DNA of 64,000 nt, from NCBI GenBank assembly GCA_003223025.1, contig QHXR01000016.1, positions 206,910 through 270,909 of the forward strand, read 5' to 3'. The notes under the pieces are model-generated. The model did no database searches, was not told the DNA's origin, and saw only the letters and a program-made list of their open reading frames with translations. This DNA comes from Acidobacteriota bacterium (GTDB lineage Bacteria > Acidobacteriota > Blastocatellia > Pyrinomonadales > Pyrinomonadaceae). Both the position numbers and the translations under genes were made by a program. Shown here one piece after another: positions 8,064 through 16,946 of this stretch (position 1 is the stretch's first letter; the number at the start of each line of letters is the position of its first letter).

Positions 8064-10003
8064 ATATTAGCTACAACTGGCTTAAGAATTTGATCGACAT
8101 CGATCTTTCCGCCGAGGACGTCGCGTCGGAGCTTACGCGTGTCGGCCTCGCCGTCGAAGGCGTCCATCCGCACGGCGACGATTTCGTGCTGGATATCGAT
8201 CTGACCTCGAACCGCCCGGACTGTCTGTCGCATCTTGGTGTCGCGCGCGAGATCGCCGCGATCACCGGTGCATCCGTTAAGGCTCCGGCCGTTTCTGACG
8301 AACCCGAAATTCCTCTGCCGATGGTCCTGGCCTATGACGTCGTCGCGATCAACGACCCGGAGCTCTGTCATAGATTCACGGCCCGGGTGATCAAGAACGT
8401 GAAGATCGGCCCGTCGCCGGCGTGGATCGTAGAACGCCTCGAGGCGATCGGCGAACGATCGATCAACAACGTCGCCGATATTACGAATTACGTCATGCAT
8501 GAGCTCGGCCAGCCGATGCACTCGTTTGATAACTCGATGCTCGTTATCGCCGACGCGGAGAAACCGGCGGCGATCGGCGGTATCATGGGCGGACTTGATT
8601 CGAGCATCACCGAGGCGACGACGAATGTTCTTCTCGAAGTCGCATTCTTCAAACGCGAGAACATCCGCCAGACCTCTCGCAAACTGGGACTGACAACCGA
8701 AGCAAGCTATCGTTTCGAACGCGGTGTCGACATCGACAATCTCTCGCGAGCTTCCGATCGTGCGGCCGAACTCATCTGCGAGTTCGCCGGCGGCGAGATG
8801 GCAGAGTTCATCGATGTATATCCGACCAAAGCTGAACCGCGTTACGCTGTGTCCTACGATCTTCCCCGGGCCGTTGAGCGTCTTACCGGTCTAAAAGTCG
8901 CCGGCAGCGAATGTCTTCGCATTCTAAACTCGCTCGGCATTAGCCAGAGTGAAGAGGATCCTGCCGCGTTTACCGTACCGTCGTGGAGGTATGACATTTC
9001 GATCGAAGAAGATCTCGTGGAGGAAATCACGCGGCACACCGGCTACGAAAATATTGCGGAAGAACTGCCGCCCGCTTTCGGTGCCGGCGAATACCAGGAT
9101 ACGGAGATTCGAAAGAGACGTTTGCGTCGAACGCTCATCGATCTCGGATTCAATGAGGCGATCACATACAGTTTCATCGATACGAAAAACGATGAGCGAT
9201 TCGAGCCCGTTCCCGGCTTGCTCGACGATAATGCCGACGAGAAATTTGTAACGCTACAGGATTCCGTGATCGAGGGCGCGGTACGTATGCGTCCGACTCT
9301 GCTCGCGGGTGTGCTCGACGCGGCCAAACTGAACTTCAATCAACAGCACAAAGATCTGAAGCTTTTTGAGATCGGGAAGACTTTTGCGACGAAGTCGGGG
9401 GAAGACGGCTTGCCGACCGAACGCGAGCTTCTTAGCCTCGTCATCACCGGCGGAGACGCAAACGCAGGACGTTCGATGACGCAGCGAGAGCTCGATTTTT
9501 ACGATGCGAAAGGCGCTGTCGAGGCGGCTCTTGAAGCGGTCGGTTTGTCGAATCTCGTGTTCTCCGGCGGTGACGTAGGTCATCTGCGAAGCGGTCAGGC
9601 GGCGACGATTTCCAGCAATGATCGCGTCGTCGGAAGTATCGGTCGGATAAGCGAGGAATTAGCGGGCGATTACAAGTTTAAGCAACCGGTATATGTTGCC
9701 GAACTCGACCTTCAATCGCTTCTTCATGAGGAAACTTCGCCGGCTCTATATCGGAGTCTGCCGAAGTATCCTGCGATCGTACGCGACGTTTCGTTCCTGG
9801 TGAACCGGACGGTCACGTTCGACGACATCCGCGCATCTATACTTTCACAGGGACGAGAGTTGTGTCGCGATGTTAGCTTCGTCGATGTTTATGAAGGAAA
9901 AGGAATCGAGGCGAACGAGCGATCTTTGACGATCCGGCTGGAATATCGAAGCGATGAACGGACGTTGATCGAGACGGAAGTCGATGCAGTTCACGCTGAG
10001 TAG
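8060..10003 (+). CDS. pheT: Phenylalanyl-tRNA synthetase beta subunit, compact form
   Basis: The beta subunit of PheRS, which supports tRNA binding and, in its B3/B4 domain, editing of Tyr-tRNA-Phe. At 647 residues it is about 150 shorter than the usual 790-800. The OB-fold tRNA-binding domain normally found after residue 40 is absent ([34 protein letters not shown], in part, runs straight on). A second gap is seen at residues 156-160: [12 protein letters not shown] takes the place of the usual segment of about 40 residues between HAFD and LVIAD. The C-terminal ferredoxin-like domain ([14 protein letters not shown]) is present. The start overlaps the upstream stop (ATGA). Confidence 0.95.
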   Translation: MNISYNWLKNLIDIDLSAEDVASELTRVGLAVEGVHPHGDDFVLDIDLTSNRPDCLSHLGVAREIAAITGASVKAPAVSDEPEIPLPMVLAYDVVAINDPELCHRFTARVIKNVKIGPSPAWIVERLEAIGERSINNVADITNYVMHELGQPMHSFDNSMLVIADAEKPAAIGGIMGGLDSSITEATTNVLLEVAFFKRENIRQTSRKLGLTTEASYRFERGVDIDNLSRASDRAAELICEFAGGEMAEFIDVYPTKAEPRYAVSYDLPRAVERLTGLKVAGSECLRILNSLGISQSEEDPAAFTVPSWRYDISIEEDLVEEITRHTGYENIAEELPPAFGAGEYQDTEIRKRRLRRTLIDLGFNEAITYSFIDTKNDERFEPVPGLLDDNADEKFVTLQDSVIEGAVRMRPTLLAGVLDAAKLNFNQQHKDLKLFEIGKTFATKSGEDGLPTERELLSLVITGGDANAGRSMTQRELDFYDAKGAVEAALEAVGLSNLVFSGGDVGHLRSGQAATISSNDRVVGSIGRISEELAGDYKFKQPVYVAELDLQSLLHEETSPALYRSLPKYPAIVRDVSFLVNRTVTFDDIRASILSQGRELCRDVSFVDVYEGKGIEANERSLTIRLEYRSDERTLIETEVDAVHAE

Positions 10004-10132
10004 CTCGACGCAGTGGAAAAAGATCTGAATATTCGTCGAAGATTTTGAATTTAACTTGAACTTTAAAACAAAAATTCACATAATCGTAACCCTATAGATT
10101 TTCGAAGCCCGCATCTTTTTGGAGAACAGTTA

Positions 10133-10414
10133 ATGAATGGTCTAACGGGAATGGAGAAGTTCTCTCATCTCGAAGATAAAATTTACCTCACGATCGAATT
10201 CGCAAAGCGGATCCGCGAAGAGAAAGAGAAGATCGAACAGGAAACAAGCGAGCTGAGACGCGAGGCCGTGCATCTCCGTGAGGAAAACGAAAGACTGGCG
10301 GAAAAGGTGAATGGCCTCCTTTCGGAACGCGACGCCATTCAGTTAAAGGTCGAAGCGATGCTCGACGCAATGACGATAATCGATTCAGAAGTCGCCGAGG
10401 CGGTCGGGAGGTAA
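10133..10414 (+). CDS. Small coiled-coil protein, ZapB-like
   Basis: 93 residues, nearly all predicted coiled coil: heptads run from about 12 to 85 (KIYLTIEFAKRIREEKEKIE, then RREAVHLREENERLAEKVN). A GGAG at 10121-10124 serves the ATG at 10133; an internal Met at codon 7 is an alternative. It overlaps zapA by one base (TAATG), so the pair is translationally coupled. Small coiled coils next to zapA resemble the divisome factor ZapB, which stacks under the Z ring. The function is inferred from shape and neighbour only. Confidence 0.65.
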   Translation: MNGLTGMEKFSHLEDKIYLTIEFAKRIREEKEKIEQETSELRREAVHLREENERLAEKVNGLLSERDAIQLKVEAMLDAMTIIDSEVAEAVGR

Positions 10415-10773
10415 TGACGATGATCGCGGGAAAAAGTAAAGCGGAATCTTCAGAACAAACGATTCGGGTCGAGATCTACAATCAGAATTACAGTATCCGT
10501 TCCGATGGCGATAACGAGTACATCATGGATCTTGCGGACTATGTCGACGGCAAGATGCGCGAGATCGCGTCGGGAACGCTAACCGTTGACTCTCTTAAAG
10601 TTGCCATCCTCGCCGCGCTTCATATCGCGGATGAATTCCACCAGCTAAAAATGCATCAGCAGCAATCGGACATGCAGCTCGCATCACGCAGCGCCGAGTG
10701 TACCGACATGCTCGATCGCATCCTCAAAAATCGTGACGCCGCACCTCCCATGGAATTAGAGATCGAGCAGTAA
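10414..10773 (+). CDS. zapA: Cell division protein ZapA
   Basis: 119 residues. ZapA binds FtsZ and cross-links its filaments at midcell. The family pattern is clear: an N-terminal strand pair IRVEIYNQNYSIRSDGD, then EYIMDLADYVDGKMREIA, the DSLKVAILAALHIADEF helix, and a C-terminal coiled coil. GGGAGG at 10406-10411 precedes the ATG. Location behind pheT is common for zapA in several phyla. A second in-frame ATG at codon 3 is possible. Confidence 0.9.
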   Translation: MTMIAGKSKAESSEQTIRVEIYNQNYSIRSDGDNEYIMDLADYVDGKMREIASGTLTVDSLKVAILAALHIADEFHQLKMHQQQSDMQLASRSAECTDMLDRILKNRDAAPPMELEIEQ

Positions 10774-10785
10774 TAGAACCAATAA

Positions 10786-10833
10786 GACGAATGGGACGAA
10801 TGAGACGTATAGATCTTATTCGTCCCATTCGTC
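10786..10833. repeat. Palindrome downstream of zapA
   Basis: Arms 10786-10805 and 10814-10833 are 20 bp with one mismatch and an eight-base loop; each arm contains the near-direct repeat GACGAATGGGACGAAT. It lacks a T-run, so it is more likely a REP-like element than a plain terminator, though it may stop transcription. Confidence 0.7.
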
Positions 10834-10845
10834 CTATAACTCTCA

Positions 10846-10876
10846 TTGACGTGCCCACGCTCTCGCGTGCTATAGT
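10846..10876 (+). promoter_or_regulatory. Sigma-70 type promoter before a candidate RNA
   Basis: TTGACG (10846-10851) and TATAGT (10871-10876), spaced 19 bases, with a TGC directly before the -10 (extended -10, TGCTATAGT). The same extended -10 occurs before the NRAMP gene at 48284-48292. No open reading frame follows on this strand, which points to a non-coding transcript. Confidence 0.55.
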
Positions 10877-10883
10877 CTTGTCG

Positions 10884-11073
10884 GCGAAAGATTCTTTCTG
10901 AGTATCTCGTCACCGGACGCATAATAATTGAGCCAACACTTGAATTGAGGGAGGCTGATGCCAGATTCGGTGCAAACTTCCATGTTGAAGATTTGCCGTA
11001 GATGATGGCTTCGACGTTTCTTCGGAGACTGAAGGCCACCCACCTGATAACACAGGTTCAATTCAAGCGTCCG
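10884..11073 (+). ncRNA. Candidate structured RNA downstream of zapA (6S-like?)
   Basis: The roughly 300-base gap after zapA holds no gene. From the promoter at 10846 a transcript of about 190 bases would fold with a closing stem CGGACG (10914-10919) / CGTCCG (11068-11073), an asymmetric bulge, and an inner stem CTTGAATTG (10939-10947) / CAATTCAAG (11059-11067). A terminal hairpin ACCTG-ATAACA-CAGGT lies inside. A long-range rod broken by bulges, of this size and next to zapA, recalls 6S RNA, whose gene follows zapA in many Proteobacteria. No sequence signature proves it. Confidence 0.4.
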
Positions 11074-11079
11074 AACGGA

Positions 11080-11883
11080 TCACGCGGTCTTTCTTTCGCC
11101 TTCTTCTTCCCCGTCTTCTGCCTCGATCTCTTTTCTTATCTCTTCCGTCATCCGAGCTTCTTCCAACGCAAGCGGCAGCTCCGCAGCCCGAGCCGATAAT
11201 TTCTTCAACGCAAGTTCCGAATCCGCGAGATGCGATCCGCGTGCGGCCGCCGCTTCGATCAACTGCAAGCGCGACTCGGCTTCAGCAAGCATCAGTTTTG
11301 CTTCGTCGTTTATGGTGCTGATCTTCTCGATATCGGAATCGATCTCGGCTTTGAACTTTTCCGAGCTTTCCCTGTTTAGCTTCTTCAACTGTCGTAATTT
11401 TGTCTGACGCCGCTTTGCGAGGAACAATTCCTTCTTCGACGATCGCACGATCCGCGTTGCCGTTAATCTTGACGCAAGAGTTTCGCGATACGCGTCCTCG
11501 AGCATCGGATCGCGCTGCATCTCACGTAACGCTCGCTTCTCAGCCGTCTTCAATTCGTTTCGAAACCACTCGATCTCCTCGGCCTTGATGCCATCGGCCG
11601 CGATCCGCTCGCGCATCTCCTTTGTCCAATTGGCATGGCGGTAAGCGAAGAATCCGGTCATTCCAAGCCCGACGACGAATCCGATAATTGTCAGTATCAG
11701 ACCGATAAAGAAGAAAGTAGCGGCGACCGGCGGAGTGGCTCCGAAAACAAACATCAATATCAGGAAAAGCGCCGCCGGAACGCCGGCGAGCACGAGCGGA
11801 GCAGATACAGCGGCTACTTTGAGATTCCTCCCGCGGGCAAGATCGCGTTTGGAGATGTCGTATTTAGATACGATTTCGTCCAT
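11080..11883 (-). CDS. Membrane protein with long cytosolic coiled coil, unknown function
   Basis: 267 residues. Two hydrophobic helices at about 24-48 and 55-80, then a charged segment of about 180 residues rich in Lys, Arg and Glu with heptad character (KRRQTKLRQLKKLNRESSEK and later). The C-terminus is strongly acidic then basic (EDGEEEGERKTA). No family is recognised. It is convergent with the candidate RNA after zapA and divergent from the VWA gene; no partner gene is evident. Confidence 0.65.
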   Translation of the reverse strand: MDEIVSKYDISKRDLARGRNLKVAAVSAPLVLAGVPAALFLILMFVFGATPPVAATFFFIGLILTIIGFVVGLGMTGFFAYRHANWTKEMRERIAADGIKAEEIEWFRNELKTAEKRALREMQRDPMLEDAYRETLASRLTATRIVRSSKKELFLAKRRQTKLRQLKKLNRESSEKFKAEIDSDIEKISTINDEAKLMLAEAESRLQLIEAAAARGSHLADSELALKKLSARAAELPLALEEARMTEEIRKEIEAEDGEEEGERKTA

Positions 11884-12006
11884 TTTTCCGATGGAATTTA
11901 CTTTACAAGCCGTGCAAACTTAATTCAAACAACTGGCATCACAAACTTTAACTAGCTGAAGGACTTGTATTAGACTAGCGGTGCTGTACCTGGCCGGCCC
12001 GAAAGT

Positions 12007-12954
12007 ATGACGAAAAACACCCTTTTCTCGCTTTTTGCATTGGTTCTGCTCGGAAGTTTTGTGACTGCACAACCCGAGAACGACAGAGACAAACAAAAGG
12101 TTCGGACGGTCTCGATCCCGATCTCCATCTTCACGAAACAGGAACTTCGTCAGGGACAAGCTGAAGAATATATTCAGGCCGACAGACTGATCGTCAGAGA
12201 AGACAAGGACGAGCAGACGATCCTTTCGATCCGAAGCGTTGTCGAAGCGCCGCTGGCACTTTGCATCCTCATTCAGGACGATCTTTCGTCATCCTTCAAT
12301 TTACAGATCAAGGATCTGAAAAAGTTTATCCGAAGCCTGCCACGTGGATCGCGCGTGATGGTCGGTTATATTCGCGGAGGCACGATCCAGATCAGGCAGA
12401 AGTTTACCGATGATCTTGACCAGGCCGCCGAATCGATCCGGATCGTCGCATCGAGTTCAACCGTGTCACCCAGAAATCCGTACGACAGCGTTATCGATGC
12501 TTTGAATCGCTTCGATGCACTTCCGGCGGGAAGAAGGGCGATACTCCTCGTTTCCGACGGTTTGGACGTAACCCAGGGATTTTCCGGCTCGACGCCCGCG
12601 CAGAGTCTCGATCTCGAGCGTGCGATCAGTCGAGCACAGAGACGCAGCGTATCGGTCTACTCGTTTTATACGGCGACTGTCATGACCGAGGGCGGCGATC
12701 AGCGTTTGATATTGAACGGCCAGGGCTCGCTGAATAAACTTTCCGACGAGACGGGCGGACGGGCGTTTTTTCAGGGCTCGATCTCGCCGATGACATTCGA
12801 ACCTTTCTTTCGGGATCTGACGCTTCTATTAAATCGGCAATTCCTTTTGTCTTACCTTTCGACTCACATGAAACGCGGGTACCATCGCGTCGAGGTGCAG
12901 AGCACGAACCCGGACGTCAAGATCGAGCATCCCAAAGGCTACTATTATCGCTGA
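12007..12954 (+). CDS. VWFA-related protein of the Acidobacterial type, secreted
   Basis: 315 residues with an N-terminal signal peptide (LFSLFALVLLGSFVTAQ). A von Willebrand A fold follows, with the metal-ion site motif DxSxS as DDLSSS (Asp92, Ser94, Ser96) and GRRAILLVSDGLD later. The C-terminal LLNRQFLLSYLSTHMKRGYHRVEVQ is typical of the VWFA-related family expanded in Acidobacteriota, which supports the taxonomic call. These proteins act outside the cytoplasmic membrane, probably in adhesion or assembly; the ligand is unknown. Its stop lies one base from that of the convergent LITAF-like gene. Confidence 0.85.
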   Translation: MTKNTLFSLFALVLLGSFVTAQPENDRDKQKVRTVSIPISIFTKQELRQGQAEEYIQADRLIVREDKDEQTILSIRSVVEAPLALCILIQDDLSSSFNLQIKDLKKFIRSLPRGSRVMVGYIRGGTIQIRQKFTDDLDQAAESIRIVASSSTVSPRNPYDSVIDALNRFDALPAGRRAILLVSDGLDVTQGFSGSTPAQSLDLERAISRAQRRSVSVYSFYTATVMTEGGDQRLILNGQGSLNKLSDETGGRAFFQGSISPMTFEPFFRDLTLLLNRQFLLSYLSTHMKRGYHRVEVQSTNPDVKIEHPKGYYYR

Positions 12955-12955
12955 G

Positions 12956-13381
12956 CTATCTTAGTCGTGCGGAACAGGACGGGCAGACCTGAACGTCTTC
13001 TTTGATCAGGAGTCCTACCCAGAAAAGCGGAAAAAATACTACAAGCAGAACTGCGAACACGACCCAGCCGGTCGTTGAGATACGCCGCTCGATCCGCGGC
13101 AGAAACTGACTCATGCAATTCGGGCAGCGGTAATTCCCCGACATGTAGTGCGGTTCGCGGGCGGCCAACGGTTGTGGAGACTGCGACGCATTCGATGTCG
13201 TCCTGCGAGCGTCGGTCTGCGTCTGAAATTCATCGGTCTTCCACGAATAAGGACGCGGCGGTGTCTGATATCCGTAGTTCTGCTGCGGCATCGGCTGAGG
13301 CATGAGAAACTTCGTCCCGCAGAATCGGCAGAATTGGCTTTCCTGGGCATTTGCCTGCCCGCAATTTTGACACTGAATCAT
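12956..13381 (-). CDS. Zinc-ribbon protein with a C-terminal LITAF-like membrane domain
   Basis: 141 residues. An N-terminal zinc ribbon (Cys4, Cys7, Cys18, Cys21; QNCGQANAQESQFCRFCG) is followed by a Pro/Gln-rich linker. The C-terminal part, residues 84-141, has two CPxC knuckles (CPNC 86-89, CPSC 133-136) separated by a strongly hydrophobic stretch (106-126, WVVFAVLLVVFFPLFWVGLL). This split-zinc-ribbon layout is that of the LITAF domain, which inserts as a monotopic hairpin into the cytosolic leaflet. Function in bacteria is unknown. Confidence 0.7.
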   Translation of the reverse strand: MIQCQNCGQANAQESQFCRFCGTKFLMPQPMPQQNYGYQTPPRPYSWKTDEFQTQTDARRTTSNASQSPQPLAAREPHYMSGNYRCPNCMSQFLPRIERRISTTGWVVFAVLLVVFFPLFWVGLLIKEDVQVCPSCSARLR

Positions 13382-13440
13382 ATCGACTTCGAATTCCTTA
13401 ACGAATGATACTACGGAAAGTTCGATAAGTGGCGTAGCTC

Positions 13441-14412
13441 TTACTCGAATCGGATCCGTTCGCCGCTCCTGATCGCCTCATAAACCGATTCGACAAGCTC
13501 AACCGATTTGAATCCGTCATCCGCGGTCACAGGCGGCGGAATAGCGTCGAGGATCGAATTGATGAACGCCCGATCTTCCTGGACGTAACCCCATCGTTCC
13601 TCTTTCTCGGTCATGTGCCAGGTGTGCGTTTCGAAATTGGCATCCATGCCGCGCGAATCGAGCAGCCGTTCCATTTCCTCGGTCATGATCGTGCGGTGAT
13701 GACAGAAGACTTCGATCCGCTCGAACGGGAAATGCCAGCTCGCATCCGAAGACGATGCGAACGTGCAGTGAAATCCGTTCTTGAATTTGAAGATCAGCGA
13801 GAATTCGTCAAGCTCGGGATATTCGTGCTGGGATCCGTACGCGACCAGCTCCTCGATCTCGCCGAACTGAAACCGCATCATGTCAAAAAGATGAATCGTG
13901 GTCTCATACAGAAATCCGCCCGTCACATTCACGTCACCGGTCCAGATCGGATTCACGAGCTCGCCGCGATTCATCTTGACATGCGCCGAGTGGGGTTTGT
14001 CGCTCTGAAGCAGATGTTTGAGTTGGACATACGCGGGAGCATAACGACGATTGTGTCCGACTTGAAACACACAGCTTCCCTTGTTTGCCGCGTCGCGCAA
14101 CTCGGTCGCATCGGCGATTCCGATCGAGAAAGGTTTTTCGCAGAAAACATGTTTCTCTTCAGCGATGGCGTGCAGCGCGATCTCTTTGTGCGTCTTGTTC
14201 GGTGCGCAGACGAGAACCGCGTCGCAATTTTCGAGAAGCTCTTCACGCGACGAGCAAACTTTTCCACCGATCGTCTTCGATGTCGCTTCGGCACGTTCGG
14301 GAACGATGTCGTAAAGAGCCGCGATCTCAGTACGCGGATCGCGCGAATATATGCGGCCGTGGACGTTGCCAATAAAGCCGGTACCGATGATTCCGATTTT
14401 GATTTTGTTCAT
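13441..14412 (-). CDS. Gfo/Idh/MocA family NAD(P)-dependent oxidoreductase
   Basis: 323 residues. The N-terminal Rossmann domain shows IGIIGTGFIGNVHGRIY, and the EKP motif of the family is present as VFCEKPFSIG; residues about 125-310 form the alpha/beta substrate domain. Members oxidise or reduce hydroxyl groups of sugars and inositols. It follows, on the same strand, a sugar-phosphate isomerase-like gene, separated by a palindromic element; such pairs are typical of sugar or inositol catabolism. The substrate cannot be told from sequence. Confidence 0.85.
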   Translation of the reverse strand: MNKIKIGIIGTGFIGNVHGRIYSRDPRTEIAALYDIVPERAEATSKTIGGKVCSSREELLENCDAVLVCAPNKTHKEIALHAIAEEKHVFCEKPFSIGIADATELRDAANKGSCVFQVGHNRRYAPAYVQLKHLLQSDKPHSAHVKMNRGELVNPIWTGDVNVTGGFLYETTIHLFDMMRFQFGEIEELVAYGSQHEYPELDEFSLIFKFKNGFHCTFASSSDASWHFPFERIEVFCHHRTIMTEEMERLLDSRGMDANFETHTWHMTEKEERWGYVQEDRAFINSILDAIPPPVTADDGFKSVELVESVYEAIRSGERIRFE

Positions 14413-14417
14413 TTAGT

Positions 14418-14526
14418 TCAGAGTGCGCGATTTATCGCGTAGTTCAACGCGAGTTTCAACTCGCGGTTCAGAGTTCACAGGAATGCGTGGCGGTAGGAAA
14501 ACTACGCGATGAATCGCGCACTCTGA
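14418..14526. repeat. REP-like element that supplies the 3' end of the upstream gene
   Basis: Arms 14418-14444 and 14500-14526 are 27 bp with one mismatch; an inner hairpin GCGAGTT-TC-AACTCGC lies between. The right arm encodes the last codons (SARFIA, stop) of the isomerase gene at 14502-15344, and the left arm read in the other direction spells the same residues. The element ends six bases before the start codon of the oxidoreductase. Confidence 0.8.
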
Positions 14527-15344
14527 GCGAGTCCCAAAACTTTTTCTGTTGCGGCTTTCGCTTTCCTGGCGACTTCAAACGGATCCTGATCCCAGTACTC
14601 GGGCCGGAAGATCTCGATGCTGACCATCCGGTCGTAACCGATCTTGTCGAAATGCGCTTTTATCTCGGCGATCGGAAGAATTCCGGTTCCGGGATATAGT
14701 CGCTGAGCATCCGTCAGTTGTTCCTTCGGAAGATCTTCGGCGTCGTTGATGTGGAATATAAAAAGTTTTTCAGGCTTCATCGAATCGATCGCTTCGAACG
14801 TCGAATTGCCGGCATAGAAGTGAAACGTATCGATTACGTTTCCGATGCTCTGGCGATCAACCTTTTCGACTATCTCGTTACACAGATCCAAGGTCTGCAC
14901 TGAACAATCGGTTTGTCCAAGAAATTCGAAGGCCAGTGCCACGCCGTAAGGCTCGGAGATATCGGCTAGCTCATTCAGGACGCGAACCGACTCGTCGATG
15001 ATCTGCTCTTTCGTCGCTCCATCGGGGAGTTTGCCGGGAACGACGACGATATAAGGACAGTCGATCTCACCCGCGATCGCGGATAGTTCGCCGCATTGAG
15101 CCTTGATCGATTCGTAATCCTCAGGCGTGCGAAATGTAATGTGTTCGATGGAGTTTATCGACCATGGCTCGACGTTATTCTCTGAAAGCAACGCTCGCAG
15201 ATCAGCGATCGTATGCGACGCCAGGTACGTGCGGAGCTTCGAAGCCCAGAGCTCGACCAAGTCGAATTTCGCAGCTCCTGCAGCGCGTATATCGGTTTCA
15301 AGATCGGCGTGCATCGTAGTCGCGCCATTGAGTGCAATCTTCAT
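14502..15344 (-). CDS. Sugar phosphate isomerase/epimerase (xylose isomerase-like TIM barrel)
   Basis: 280 residues with the AP-endonuclease-2/IolE-type TIM barrel: FDLVELWASKL, YIVVVPGKL, ALAFEFLGQTDCSVQT, NVIDTFHFYAGNS, FHINDAEDLP and MVSIEIFRPEYW provide the metal-binding Glu, Asp and His positions of the family. It probably interconverts keto and enol forms of an inositol- or sugar-derived intermediate. It is upstream of the oxidoreductase on the same strand. The final eight or so residues (QSARFIA) lie in a palindromic repeat and are not part of the fold. Confidence 0.8.
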   Translation of the reverse strand: MKIALNGATTMHADLETDIRAAGAAKFDLVELWASKLRTYLASHTIADLRALLSENNVEPWSINSIEHITFRTPEDYESIKAQCGELSAIAGEIDCPYIVVVPGKLPDGATKEQIIDESVRVLNELADISEPYGVALAFEFLGQTDCSVQTLDLCNEIVEKVDRQSIGNVIDTFHFYAGNSTFEAIDSMKPEKLFIFHINDAEDLPKEQLTDAQRLYPGTGILPIAEIKAHFDKIGYDRMVSIEIFRPEYWDQDPFEVARKAKAATEKVLGLAQSARFIA

Positions 15345-15389
15345 ATTTTTCGTCTCCCGAAGTAAATCGAAATTTTAGCATGCCGCTTG

Positions 15390-15462
15390 TTTTGAGTCCC
15401 GCCTTCAGGCGGCAGGCTCCACGACCCTCTGGGTATAAGCCGCCTAAAGGCGGGACTCAAAA
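15390..15462. repeat. REP-like double hairpin, same family as 1276-1327
   Basis: The outer arms TTTTGAGTCCCGCC and GGCGGGACTCAAAA enclose two hairpins, CCGCC-TTCA-GGCGG and CCGCC-TAAA-GGCGG. The unit TTTTGAGTCCCGCCTT is shared with 1276-1291. It sits between divergent genes. Confidence 0.85.
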
Positions 15463-15547
15463 CCATGCGTACAACTAACTTGATTTCACGTTCGTCCAAC
15501 ATTCGGCTAAATTATTCCTAGTCCTAAGCTCTTCCTGATTTACCAAT

Positions 15548-16927
15548 ATGAATAAACTGCTCAGCTCAATTTCCATCGCGCTATTTCTATTTTCGGTTTC
15601 GTTCGCTCAGACATCGGATGCCGCACTCCGGCGTGCGATGAGGCTTGATGCGGATCAACGCGATGAGAGCGGCAAGCTCCAAACTTTAGAAGCGGCAGAG
15701 CATCTCTCGCGTGCCGAGACATACATGGCCAATCGTTTGTTCCCGCAGGCACGCGAGCACTGGCAAAAGTTTTTTGATAATTATCCTAACGATCCCGGAA
15801 TGCCGAAGGCTTTGTTCGGCACGGGCCGCTCCTATATGTGGGAGCGGCAGTACGAGAAGGCTGTTTTCTGGTTTGAGAAGTTAAACGGCGATACTTCGAA
15901 AGATGGACGCGAAGGACTCGCTTACAAAGGCGCGTCGCTGGTTCGACTTGGAAAGAATCTCGAAGCCGCGAAAGTGTATGAGCAGTACGTTCAAAACTTC
16001 CCGACCGGCGAGAAGATCGAGTCAGCGCATTTAAATTTGATCGACGCGTATCGTGAGGCAGGGCTTTACGATATGGCTAACACGTGGGTTGACCGAACCA
16101 CGGCGCGATTCCGAGGAAAGACCGCAGAAGTAAATGCTCTTCATGCGAGGTTACGAATGGAGATATTCCGTGAGAGATGGGAGCAAGCGTCGAGTGCGGC
16201 TTCGCAGTTACTCGGTCTGCGGCTCAGCTCCGCCGGGTCCATGACTTCTGCAGACGAGGTATTCTTCCTGAAGGGATTTGCACTGGATAATCTCAACCGC
16301 GATGCCGAAGCAAGATCTGCATACACATCCGCTGCTTCAAATCCGAATACCTATTACGGCGCAATCGCCAAGACCTCCGCGTTGGGCAGGAATTCATCGA
16401 TCATGTTGCTTGAGTCAAGTAATAGATCCAACATAACGGCCGGCGACTACCCGATTGTTTTTCGCTCCGAACTGCTCGCTTCAGGTAAGAAGTTCAAAGT
16501 CGATCCGCGATTCCTTCTAGCGATAATGAAACAGGAAAGCTCGTTCCGGCCCACGGCGAAATCGCCGGTCGGAGCTCGCGGCTTGCTTCAACTCGTCTTC
16601 GACACGGCGATCAAATACAAAGATAAGGCAGGCTATCCGAACCTTCATCCCGATGACCTTTACTCGCCGGCGACAAACATTGCCTTCGGTTCCGCGTACA
16701 TCGCCGATTTGAAATCGCAGTTCGGCGGCCTCTATGAAGCGATCGCCGCGAGCTACAACGGCGGAGAAGATAATGCGGCTCGGTGGCTAAATCGTAGCAA
16801 ACCGAAAGATCCCGGGATCTTTGTTTCGGAGATCGGTTTTAAGGAATCAAAAGATTACGTTTTCAAAGTGATGAGCAACTACCGGATATACAAAGACCTA
16901 TATACGGAGAATCTCGAACGAAGGTAG
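15548..16927 (+). CDS. Soluble lytic murein transglycosylase (Slt type)
   Basis: 459 residues, exported by a signal peptide (SSISIALFLFSVSFA). Residues 55-280 are alpha-helical TPR-like repeats, as in the doughnut domain of Slt70 (for example YPNDPGMPKALFGTGRSYMWE). Residues about 305-450 are the goose-lysozyme-like SLT domain with catalytic Glu330 in AIMKQESSFRP, then SPVGARGLLQL and AASYNGGEDNAARWL. It cleaves the glycan strands of peptidoglycan in the periplasm with formation of 1,6-anhydro ends. Monocistronic; the following gene is convergent. Confidence 0.92.
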   Translation: MNKLLSSISIALFLFSVSFAQTSDAALRRAMRLDADQRDESGKLQTLEAAEHLSRAETYMANRLFPQAREHWQKFFDNYPNDPGMPKALFGTGRSYMWERQYEKAVFWFEKLNGDTSKDGREGLAYKGASLVRLGKNLEAAKVYEQYVQNFPTGEKIESAHLNLIDAYREAGLYDMANTWVDRTTARFRGKTAEVNALHARLRMEIFRERWEQASSAASQLLGLRLSSAGSMTSADEVFFLKGFALDNLNRDAEARSAYTSAASNPNTYYGAIAKTSALGRNSSIMLLESSNRSNITAGDYPIVFRSELLASGKKFKVDPRFLLAIMKQESSFRPTAKSPVGARGLLQLVFDTAIKYKDKAGYPNLHPDDLYSPATNIAFGSAYIADLKSQFGGLYEAIAASYNGGEDNAARWLNRSKPKDPGIFVSEIGFKESKDYVFKVMSNYRIYKDLYTENLERR

Positions 16928-16946
16928 CCGGGCCTTCCGCCTTCTG

